34,322 nucleotides of DNA from contig JABFWL010000018.1 in NCBI GenBank assembly GCA_013362315.1, forward strand, positions 1 to 34,322, written 5' to 3'. Below, piece after piece: positions 6,977 through 13,416 of this stretch. How positions within the stretch are numbered: position 1 is the first letter of the stretch; each line of letters opens with the position of its first letter. The notes below the pieces were generated by a model that searched no databases, was not told where the DNA came from, and was given only the letters and a program-made list of their open reading frames with translations. Origin of the DNA: Catenulispora sp. Its GTDB lineage: Bacteria > Actinomycetota > Actinomycetes > Streptomycetales > Catenulisporaceae. The position numbers were made by a program, and so were the translations under genes.

Positions 6977-8593
6977 ATGCAGCTGACACGCCGAGACGGG
7001 GTCGAACCCGCCGCCGGACCTGCGGGATCGGTGTCTGAGGCGGGTTCGGATTCGGCATCCGCGGCCGGATCCCGCGCCGGATCCCGGCGGCACGGCCGGA
7101 TGGCAGCGGGCCTTCGCGGCCGCGCCGTCTGGGCCGCCGCCTTCGCCGCGAACCTGCTGTTGCTGCTGGCGCACAACCTCAAAACCTTCAGCAGGCCCAT
7201 CGCCGAGAACGCCGACTTCGCCGCCAACTCCCTGGCCACCATCGAGGCCAAGCACTTCACGCTGCTGTTCGGGCACTACTCCAAGTGGGGATTCCGGCAC
7301 CCCGGCCCGGCCCTGTTCTACGTCCAGGCCGCCGGCGAATGGCTGTTCCACGACGTGCTGCACCTGGTGCCCGCACCGTGGAACGGGCAGCTGCTGGCGA
7401 TCCTGATCCTCAACGCCGCCCTGCTGGCCGGCGTGGTCACGATCTTCCGCTCCTGGCTGCCGTCCTGGGCGGCGACGCTGCTCGGCGGCGCGGTGGCGCT
7501 GCTGTTCATCCTGCACCACTCGGCGCTGATCGACTCGGCGTGGCCGCCCTACATCTTCTTCCCGGAGTTCCTGCTGTTCCTCACCGCCGGGGCGTCCATC
7601 GCCGCCGGGCGGCGACGCCACCTGCCGGCGTTCGCGGTCAGCGCCGGCCTGTGCGTCCACGGACATGTCTGCTTCCTGATGTTCGTCGGGGTACTGGGTT
7701 CGCTGGCGCTGTGGCAGTACTGGCGCCACCGCGACCGCTCCAACGCCGACGCTGGTGCCGGCGCTGGCGCCGCAGACCGCAGTCCGCAGATCGCGCTGGG
7801 CATCGCCGCGCTGTTCGCCCTGCCGATCGTCCTGGAAACGCTGCTGCACTGGCCCGGGCAGTTCGGCCAGTACCTCACCTACAGCAACTCCCAGAGCGCC
7901 GGTGGACACAGCCTGCACGAAAGCCTCAGCTTCGCGTTCCAGTACTGGCCCGGCGGGGCCGTGTGGCCGATCGTGACGCTGGCGCTGATCGCCCTGGCGA
8001 TCGCCGCGGTCCGCTACCACCCGGAACCCGCGCTGCGGCCGTTCCTGGCCCGGTGCGTCGCCGCCGCGGTCGGCACCGGGCTGCTGATGGCGGTCTATAC
8101 AGCGGAGGGTGTCGACGCCCTCGGCGCCGACAACGCCTACACCGGCTACTTCTGCTACACCGCACCCCTGATGCTGCTCATCGTCATCGCCGTCACCGCC
8201 GCGGACCTGGCCGCCCGGCGGCTGCCCGCACCGGCGGTGCCCGCCGTGGCGGCACTGTGCGCGGTGATCGCCTTGACGTTCTCCTGGGAGCACCAGAAAC
8301 GCGGACAGACCGGCGGCGAAGCCTACGGCGCCGCCTACCGCGGCGACCCGAGCCTGCCCAAGGCCGCCGCGGCCCTGATCGCGAAGGCCGGGCCCCGGCC
8401 GGTGGTGCTGAGCTTCCCGCACGACGCGTGGCCGCGCGCCGTGGGACTGCTGGTCGCCGTCACGCACCAGGGACACACCGCGTGCGTGGCCGACAAGGGC
8501 TGGACGTTCATGATGACCGAGGACTTCATCTGCTCCGACCGGCAGGCCGCCGACGGGTTCCGGACCGAGGTGCCGCTGACGCCGATGCCCTGA
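6977..8593 (+). CDS. Polytopic membrane protein, GT-C glycosyltransferase-like
   Basis: This 538-residue integral membrane protein has roughly ten or more hydrophobic segments, such as AVWAAAFAANLLLLLAHN, LLAILILNAALLAGVVTIF and LLGGAVALLFILHHS. The first loop after helix 1 carries FRHPGPALFYVQAAGEWLF; a large first external loop with a HPGP-type motif is common in GT-C lipid-phosphate-sugar transferases, but the usual acidic DD/DE/ED pair is not clear. The C-terminal part after about residue 450 is soluble. Start choice: the frame is open from 6926, but the ATG at 6977 has a strong GGAGG ribosome binding site 5 nt upstream. The N-terminal 45 residues are Ser/Gly/Ala rich. No neighbouring glycan genes help. 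Membrane location is sure; transferase function is tentative. Confidence 0.75.
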   Translation: MQLTRRDGVEPAAGPAGSVSEAGSDSASAAGSRAGSRRHGRMAAGLRGRAVWAAAFAANLLLLLAHNLKTFSRPIAENADFAANSLATIEAKHFTLLFGHYSKWGFRHPGPALFYVQAAGEWLFHDVLHLVPAPWNGQLLAILILNAALLAGVVTIFRSWLPSWAATLLGGAVALLFILHHSALIDSAWPPYIFFPEFLLFLTAGASIAAGRRRHLPAFAVSAGLCVHGHVCFLMFVGVLGSLALWQYWRHRDRSNADAGAGAGAADRSPQIALGIAALFALPIVLETLLHWPGQFGQYLTYSNSQSAGGHSLHESLSFAFQYWPGGAVWPIVTLALIALAIAAVRYHPEPALRPFLARCVAAAVGTGLLMAVYTAEGVDALGADNAYTGYFCYTAPLMLLIVIAVTAADLAARRLPAPAVPAVAALCAVIALTFSWEHQKRGQTGGEAYGAAYRGDPSLPKAAAALIAKAGPRPVVLSFPHDAWPRAVGLLVAVTHQGHTACVADKGWTFMMTEDFICSDRQAADGFRTEVPLTPMP

Positions 8594-8625
8594 CCGGGCG
8601 CCGGGCTGCTCTGCGGCAGCTGCCC

Positions 8626-8670
8626 GCGGTTCTGTCGGTCAGAGCGGTTCTGTCGTTCCGGCCGGTTTCG
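8626..8670. repeat. 9-bp period degenerate repeat in the intergenic region
   Basis: GCGGTTCTGTCG occurs at 8626-8637 and exactly 18 bp later at 8644-8655. Split into 9-mers, the stretch reads GCGGTTCTG, TCGGTCAGA, GCGGTTCTG, TCGTTCCGG, CCGGTTTCG. It lies between the membrane protein stop (8593) and the convergent recombinase stop (8741). Confidence 0.55.
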
Positions 8671-8740
8671 CCAGCCTGCCGCCGCGTCTGCCGCCGTCGT
8701 GCTCACGGCGTCGGCTCGTGCCTTGTCGTCGGCAGTGCCG

Positions 8741-9802
8741 TCAGCGCGCGAGCGGCGAGCGTTGCAGTGCTTCGGCGGCGGCGCTCGCCGACGGGTCCAG
8801 ATACACCGACGTCGTCCCGACATCGGAATGGCCCAGGATGTCGGCGACCGTGCCCACGTCCGCGCCGGCTTGGCGCAGCAGCACGGTCGCGGCGGTGTGC
8901 CGCAGGCCGTGCGGCGTCACCGCGCGCCGCAGCTCCGCGGGCATCTGCTTCACCCGCCGCTGCACCATGCGCTGCACGTCACGGGCCGTCATGCGGCGGC
9001 CGCGGATCGTCACCAGCAGCGCCCGGGCGGCGTCGGCGCGGTCGGCCTCGCAGTCGCCGGCCGGGGGAGCGGGCCGCTCGTGCTGCTGGTAGCGGTCCAG
9101 CAGCTCCACCAGCGTGTCCGACAGCGGCACGTCCCGGGAGCGGCCGCCTTTGCCGTTGCGGATCCGCAGCACCGGGCCGCCGGTGAGCTCGTGGCGGCGC
9201 ACGTCGTCGAGGTTCGCCGCACACAGCTCCGCCACCCGCGGCCCGGTCTCGGTCAGTATCCGCAGGATCACCTCGTCGCGGACCGTCAGCTGCTGGTCGG
9301 CCCGTAGCTCCCGGCTGGACGACACCGCCTGCGGCGTCTCCTGCAGCGCCTGCGCCTGCTCGACAGTCAGGCCCAGGCGCGCGCCGGCGGCGCGGGTGGG
9401 AACGCGGACCCGGGAGACGCCGGGCATCGGGTCGGCCCGGATGTAGCCCTGCTCGGCGGCCCAGCCGAACAGCCCGCGCACGGCGGCGGTCCAGCGGGCC
9501 CGGGCCTGCAGCCCGCGCCCCGGTGCCGGCTCCCCGCCGGGACCGGCCTTGCGGGTGCGGCGGTAGCGGCGGTCGGGGGCGTTGGCGATGCGGACCAGGG
9601 CGTATTCGACATCCTCAGCTTCGACATCGTCGAGGACCTTGTCCGGCCCGAGCAGCACCGCGGCCTCGGTGAGGTCGCGGACGTAGGCGTCGCGGGTGGC
9701 GGGGGACAGGGCCCCGGTGGCGACCCGCAGGTGCAGGGTCTCCCGGTAGCGGTGGACGGCTTCGGCGACGGTGATCGGGGTGAAGTTCTTCGGGGCGGCC
9801 AC
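8741..9802 (-). CDS. Tyrosine recombinase (XerC/XerD-like integrase)
   Basis: This site-specific recombinase of about 353 residues cuts and joins DNA through a phosphotyrosine intermediate. The N-terminal SAM-like core-binding domain (TVAEAVHRYRETLHLRV to about residue 115) is followed by the catalytic domain. Numbered from GTG 9802, visible catalytic residues are Arg189 in ETGPRVAELCAANLDDV, Lys218 in GKGGRSRDVPL, His298 and Arg301 in HGLRHTAA, His325 in LGHSDV and the nucleophile Tyr334 in TTSVYLD. All six are present, so it should be active. The frame is open to 9910, but the upstream part is unlike the family; GTG 9802 just before the conserved region is the most likely start, with only a weak ribosome binding site. 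No tRNA, attachment repeat, excisionase or phage gene is beside it, so it is a solitary recombinase rather than part of a visible element. Confidence 0.88.
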   Translation of the reverse strand: MAAPKNFTPITVAEAVHRYRETLHLRVATGALSPATRDAYVRDLTEAAVLLGPDKVLDDVEAEDVEYALVRIANAPDRRYRRTRKAGPGGEPAPGRGLQARARWTAAVRGLFGWAAEQGYIRADPMPGVSRVRVPTRAAGARLGLTVEQAQALQETPQAVSSSRELRADQQLTVRDEVILRILTETGPRVAELCAANLDDVRRHELTGGPVLRIRNGKGGRSRDVPLSDTLVELLDRYQQHERPAPPAGDCEADRADAARALLVTIRGRRMTARDVQRMVQRRVKQMPAELRRAVTPHGLRHTAATVLLRQAGADVGTVADILGHSDVGTTSVYLDPSASAAAEALQRSPLAR

Positions 9803-9954
9803 CTGGTCTATGGAATCAGAGGCCGGTGACAGAGCCTTGCCGCACCCTCCACACCGTTCTGCCGGTCCGCCATCCCTGTGAGACTGCCCGGGGCAGGAAC
9901 CCACACGCAATCGTTGAAGAGCGCCACTCGCCGGCCCGGCGTAGCCTCGGAACC

Positions 9955-10611
9955 ATGACCCGACGATCTATCTCCCTCGACGACGCCCTGCAGCAATACG
10001 TCATCGATCACTCCGCGCCCCTGGACGAACCCCAGCGGGCGCTCGTGGACCGTACCACCGAGCTCGGCGATGCCGCGGGTATGCAGATCGGCGCTGAGCA
10101 GGCTCAGCTGATGACGATCCTGGTGCGGATGCTGGGGGCGCGCCAAGCTGTGGAGGTGGGCACGTTCACCGGCTTCTCGGCGATCGCCATCGCGCGCGGC
10201 CTGGCGCCCGGCGGCAAGCTCCTGTGCTGCGACGTCAGCGAGGAATGGACCAGCATCGCCCGCGCGGCCTGGCAGGACGCCGGCGTCGCCGACCGCATCG
10301 AGCTGCGCCTGGCGCCGGCTGCCGAGACCCTGGCCGCGCTGCCGTCCGAGGAGTACATCGACTTCGCGTTCATCGACGCCGACAAGGAGTCGTACTGGAC
10401 GTACTACAGCGAGCTCGTCCCACGGTTGCGCAGCGGGGGAGTGATCGTGGCGGACAACGTGCTGTCCAGTGGACGAGTGGTTGAGGAGGCGCCGACGGAG
10501 AGCCGGGTGCGGGCCATGAAGGAGTTCAACGACTTGGTGATGCGGGACAAGCGCGTGGACACGGTGATGTTGCCTGTTGGAGACGGGATTTCCGTGATCT
10601 GCAAGCGGTGA
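9955..10611 (+). CDS. Class I SAM-dependent O-methyltransferase (caffeoyl-CoA / catechol type)
   Basis: This 218-residue methyltransferase is of the small cation-dependent O-methyltransferase family. Motif I for SAM binding is AVEVGTFTGFSAIAIARGL (about residues 65-83). The metal ligands expected for the family are visible as Asp141 in FIDADKESYW and Asp167-Asn168 in GVIVADNVLSSGRV. Length matches the 210-230 residue family norm. The frame is open from 9826, but the ATG at 9955 begins the conserved N-terminal helices (MTRRSISLDDALQQYVIDHS) and leaves room for a promoter shared with the divergent recombinase. Likely substrates are ortho-dihydroxylated aromatics or CoA esters; nothing nearby narrows this. 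Confidence 0.93.
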   Translation: MTRRSISLDDALQQYVIDHSAPLDEPQRALVDRTTELGDAAGMQIGAEQAQLMTILVRMLGARQAVEVGTFTGFSAIAIARGLAPGGKLLCCDVSEEWTSIARAAWQDAGVADRIELRLAPAAETLAALPSEEYIDFAFIDADKESYWTYYSELVPRLRSGGVIVADNVLSSGRVVEEAPTESRVRAMKEFNDLVMRDKRVDTVMLPVGDGISVICKR

Positions 10612-10999
10612 GGGCAAGATTCGTACATCAGGACGCGTAATCAGCATTATACGACGTGGCTATGAGGGCTCAGAAGGGGGCTGGAGCGCTGGACACTCCA
10701 CAGGCGCCTATGTTCAGGGCGGCGGCGTGGTTAGGCAGCCGGGCGCGCGCCGAGGATCTACGGATCCGCAGCGCGCGCTTGGTCATGGCGGTCCATGCGA
10801 ATCGGGTCCTGAATCGATCGAGCGCCGCCGGGGATTCGCACAGGCGGCTGGATTCCGGCGATCGGCCGGTTCCGTGAGGCGGTTCGCAGGCTGTTGGCAC
10901 GTGTCAGCAGGTCTCGCGGCGCTCGCGGAACCCCTTCCGAGCCACTTCTCCGGTTGCCCGATAATGTACATTATGTAAAGCTAGGTGGGAGGGGTGTCC
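10612..10999. other. Gene-free stretch upstream of the FAD oxidoreductase
   Basis: This 388-bp stretch has no convincing gene. Small ORFs on both strands have mixed third positions, one uses the rare TTA codon, and none has a recognisable product. GTAATcagcATTATAC just after the O-methyltransferase stop (10636-10651) is an imperfect AT-rich inverted repeat. The other signals are the palindrome at 10961-10974 and the ribosome binding site GGGAGGGG at 10987-10994. Confidence 0.6.
10961..10974. promoter_or_regulatory. AT-rich perfect palindrome, probable operator of the FAD oxidoreductase
   Basis: ATAATGTACATTAT is a perfect 14-bp palindrome ending 25 bp before the oxidoreductase start codon. 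It contains no G or C beyond the central GTAC, in a region that is otherwise strongly GC-rich. TTGCCC at 10954-10959 just upstream could be a -35 element, which would put the palindrome between -35 and -10, a typical repressor position. The regulator is not encoded beside it. Confidence 0.6.
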
Positions 11000-12094
11000 A
11001 TGCGGGTGGCCATCATCGGAACCGGTGTCCTCGGGGCGTGTGTGGGCTGGAACCTGGCGCGCGCCGGCGCCCAGGTGACGTTCATCGACGCGGCACAGCC
11101 GGGCGAAGGCGTCAGCGACTGGTCGTTCGCGTGGGTGAACGCCAGCAACAAGACCGTCACCAAGGCCTACTTCGACCTCAACGTCGCCGGCATGGCCGAG
11201 CACCGGAAGCTCGCTGAGGACATCGGTTCGGATGGCTGGTGGCATCCCACCGGGCATCTGCGCTGGGTCGACGATCCGGTAGCGCAGGACACGCTGATGC
11301 AGCTGGTTGACCTGCTTGCCGGCTGGGACTACCGCGTCGAGGTGACGACCGGGGCCGAGGTGCGGCGGCGCCTGGAGCCGGCGCTCGCAGTGCCCGATGA
11401 GGCGCCGGTCGTGCTCTATCCCGACGAAGGCTGGGTGCACGGGCGCCACCTGGTCGAGCGCCTGGTCGGCCGGGCAGCGGCGGCTGGTGCCGAACACCGG
11501 TTCGGTGTTGCCGCCCGTGCTATCGGCACCGCCTCCGATGGCAGCGTGCAGGCCGTCACCTTGTCCGACGGCACTTCAGTCGCCGTCGATGCCGTCGTCA
11601 ACGCCGCCGGGCCTGACGCCTCCCCCATCGCCGCCCTCCTCGGCCGGTGGTTGCCGATGCGGCAGGAACCCGGCGCCGTCGCGCGCCTGCGCTGCGGACC
11701 GGTCCCCATCCGCCGGGCCATGCACGCGCCGCATATCGAGATGCGTCCCAACGGTGACTCCTCGATGGTGCTGCACAGCCGCGAAGTGGACGCGCTGATC
11801 GGAACGTCCGCCGACCCCAGTGCGCTGCTGTATGAGTACGCGTGCCGCGTCATCCCGGAACTCGGCGGGGGCCGGGAGCAGGTGATGCTGACCCGCGTGT
11901 CCAACCGCCCCATTCCCGCTGACGGCTTCCCCTCGGTGGGGGCGGTGCCGTCGGTGCCGGGCTATTTCGAGGCTGTCTCGCACAGCGGCATCACGCTCGG
12001 GCCGGTGCTCGGACGGCTGCTCGCGACCGAGATCCTCACCGGACAACGGGATGCGTTGCTGGCCGGCTTCGGCGCGGAACGATTCGAACTCTGA
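11000..12094 (+). CDS. FAD-dependent oxidoreductase, DAO (D-amino acid oxidase-like) family
   Basis: This 364-residue flavoprotein is expected to oxidise an amine or amino acid. It begins with a Rossmann dinucleotide fold, MRVAIIGTGVLGACVGWNLARAGAQVTFID (GxGxxG at residues 7-12, acidic residue at the end of strand 2). The family's C-terminal FAD motif region is PSVPGYFEAVSHSGITLGPVLGRLLATEIL, and VVNAAGPDASPIAALLG is the usual central NAAG motif. The frame is open from GTG 10985, but the ATG at 11000 has GGGAGGGG 5 nt upstream and starts exactly at the FAD fold. The substrate is unknown. Its promoter region holds an AT-rich palindrome. The last codons and the stop form the first unit of a 15-bp repeat. 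Confidence 0.92.
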   Translation: MRVAIIGTGVLGACVGWNLARAGAQVTFIDAAQPGEGVSDWSFAWVNASNKTVTKAYFDLNVAGMAEHRKLAEDIGSDGWWHPTGHLRWVDDPVAQDTLMQLVDLLAGWDYRVEVTTGAEVRRRLEPALAVPDEAPVVLYPDEGWVHGRHLVERLVGRAAAAGAEHRFGVAARAIGTASDGSVQAVTLSDGTSVAVDAVVNAAGPDASPIAALLGRWLPMRQEPGAVARLRCGPVPIRRAMHAPHIEMRPNGDSSMVLHSREVDALIGTSADPSALLYEYACRVIPELGGGREQVMLTRVSNRPIPADGFPSVGAVPSVPGYFEAVSHSGITLGPVLGRLLATEILTGQRDALLAGFGAERFEL

Positions 12095-12174
12095 CCACGC
12101 GAACCCTGACCGCTTGACCGGTGACCATTCGAGCCCTGGCTCCTCGAGCGGCAACCATTCGAGCCCTGATGATC
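12085..12174. repeat. Six-unit 15-bp period repeat across the oxidoreductase stop codon
   Basis: The stretch divides into 15-bp units at 12085, 12100, 12115, 12130, 12145 and 12160. Examples are CGAACTCTGACCACG, CGAACCCTGACCGCT, CGAGCCCTGGCTCCT and CGAGCCCTGATGATC. The longest exact match, ACCATTCGAGCCCTG, occurs at 12124-12138 and 12154-12168. The first unit contains the oxidoreductase stop codon and the array ends 9 bp before the convergent gene's stop. Confidence 0.8.
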
Positions 12175-12183
12175 CGCTATCCC

Positions 12184-12645
12184 CTACTCCCCCGCGTTGT
12201 CGCCGAGTCGCTCTAGCCGCTCCTCCACCCCCGGTGCCATGCTCAGTGCCAGCAGGCTGCCGACCAGGCCGATCAGGATCAGCGCGATGGCGACGCTGAC
12301 GCCGCCGGCGCTGTCCCAGTACACGTCCTTCAGCTCGATCAGCAGCGCCGCCTCGTCGACGACGAGCGCCAGGCCGATGCCGAAGGCCAGGCCCATCCAG
12401 CCGTGCCAGGCCGGGGAGCGTTCGATCAGCCCGGCGGCGGCGACGATGGTCAGCAGCAGGATGCCCCACAGGTAGTGGTGGATGTGGACGCCGCCGGCGG
12501 TGACGTTGCCGAAGCCGCGGACGTGGACGTGGATGGCCCAGGTGAGCAGGCGCAGGCCGCCGAAGGTGGCGGTGAACGCCCACCAGGCCAGGACGATGCC
12601 GCGGCGGGTGGGGTGGACGTCGTTGAGGGATCTGATGCGGGCCAT
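12184..12645 (-). CDS. Small conserved integral membrane protein, function unknown
   Basis: This 153-residue protein has four apparent membrane helices: GIVLAWWAFTATFGGLRLLTW, YLWGILLLTIVAAAGLI, WMGLAFGIGLALVVDEAALLIEL and VSVAIALILIGLVGSLLALSM. Between helices 1 and 2 is a His-rich segment, IHVHVRGFGNVTAGGVHIHHYLWG, with five histidines. These could sit at a membrane surface and bind metal or take part in catalysis; a conserved acidic pair (DE) lies in helix 3. I recognise the general type from actinobacterial genomes but no named function. The ATG at 12645 begins MARIRSLNDVHPTRRG, a basic cytoplasmic N terminus. Both neighbours are unrelated. Confidence 0.75.
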   Translation of the reverse strand: MARIRSLNDVHPTRRGIVLAWWAFTATFGGLRLLTWAIHVHVRGFGNVTAGGVHIHHYLWGILLLTIVAAAGLIERSPAWHGWMGLAFGIGLALVVDEAALLIELKDVYWDSAGGVSVAIALILIGLVGSLLALSMAPGVEERLERLGDNAGE

Positions 12646-12823
12646 CGGGGCGGGGGTCCTCGCTGCGAGCAGTGGTCGGCGGGCGCCGACTTCGTCAGAG
12701 GCGAACTCTTGTCTACCAGCATCGGCGGCGTGGTGATGCCGGAAGTCGCGGAAATCAGTGCTGCCTGAAATCCACGCCGTCTCCCGACCCTGGCTCCCCG
12801 CCCCGTGCCCCGCGGCCGCCCTG

Positions 12824-13165
12824 TCACCAGTTCCGGCCGGCGATCAGCTCCTCGTCGTCGGCGTCGGGGTAGCCGTAGGCCTGCGCGATGATCGTGAACG
12901 CCTCGCCGATCTCCTCGCGGGCGACGGTCTCGATCTCGCTGCCGGCGGCGTCGAACTCCGCTTCCAGGTTGTTGAACTCCTCCACCGCGGCCTGGGTCAG
13001 CGCGTACAGCGCTTCCAGATCGGCCGGCGGGTCGTCCTGGATGCGTTCGCACAGCCGCGTCAGTATCGCCACGCCTTTGTCGAGCACGTGGTCCGGGAAG
13101 TAGTCGTCCTCATACAAGCGGCCGAGCAGTCCGTAGTCGAGGACTTCCTGGTTGGTGATGGGCAT
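12824..13165 (-). CDS. DUF5713-family small acidic protein
   Basis: This 113-residue, strongly acidic, predicted all-helical protein begins MPITNQEVLDYGLLGRLYEDDYFPDHVLDKG. That start, the central LTQAAVEEFNNLEAEFDAAGSEIETVAREEIGEAF and the final tyrosine-rich AQAYGYPDADDEELIAGRNW are typical of DUF5713 proteins. The family is widespread in bacteria, usually 110-120 residues, with no known biochemical role. No signal peptide or membrane segment is present. It stands alone, 178 bp from the membrane protein downstream and 251 bp from the divergent glycoside hydrolase. Family assignment is from recognised sequence character. Confidence 0.8.
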   Translation of the reverse strand: MPITNQEVLDYGLLGRLYEDDYFPDHVLDKGVAILTRLCERIQDDPPADLEALYALTQAAVEEFNNLEAEFDAAGSEIETVAREEIGEAFTIIAQAYGYPDADDEELIAGRNW

Positions 13166-13284
13166 GGCCGGGACCCTAGTGCACGCCGGTGACAGGGTGC
13201 TGCGGCCCGTGTGGACGGTCGCAGATTTTCACGATGCTGTCGAAGATCCGTCATCGCGCCGGCCTGCGGTGGACAGTCCGGCTC

Positions 13285-13313
13285 TTGACCCCTAGATAAC
13301 CCGCCTGTAACTT
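13285..13313 (+). promoter_or_regulatory. Candidate sigma-70-type promoter of the glycoside hydrolase gene
   Basis: TTGACC at 13285-13290 and TAACTT at 13308-13313 are separated by 17 bp, the ideal spacing for a housekeeping promoter. Transcription would begin near 13320, about 95 bp before the start codon. Confidence 0.5.
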
Positions 13314-13333
13314 TCCCGTGCACTCCGGAAGTT
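13309..13333. promoter_or_regulatory. Imperfect inverted repeat overlapping the candidate -10 and transcription start
   Basis: AACTTTCC at 13309-13316 and GGAAGTT at 13327-13333 face each other around a 10-bp spacer, with one extra T in the left arm. The site covers the putative -10 element and start point, where a sugar-responsive repressor would act on a secreted glycanase gene. The regulator is unknown. Confidence 0.4.
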
Positions 13334-13416
13334 GCAAAAAGTCGCCAGAACACAGCAAGTTCCCTATCCACAAGGGTAAGAACTCGACCCTGCGACAGTC
13401 CGATGCGAGGACTCCG

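Noticed and set aside
6665..8476. Open minus-strand frame of 603 codons opposite the acyl-CoA dehydrogenase end and the membrane protein
   Set aside because: It is Gln/Arg/Gly-rich shadow sequence; the plus strand has the dehydrogenase catalytic Glu and membrane helices.
8741..10611. Integrative element bounded by the tyrosine recombinase
   Set aside because: No attachment repeats, tRNA, phage or conjugation genes were found on either side.
10656..10900. Small ORFs on both strands between the O-methyltransferase and the FAD oxidoreductase
   Set aside because: Third positions are not GC-biased as in neighbours, a TTA codon is used, no good ribosome binding site is present and the products are Arg-rich without similarity I can recognise.
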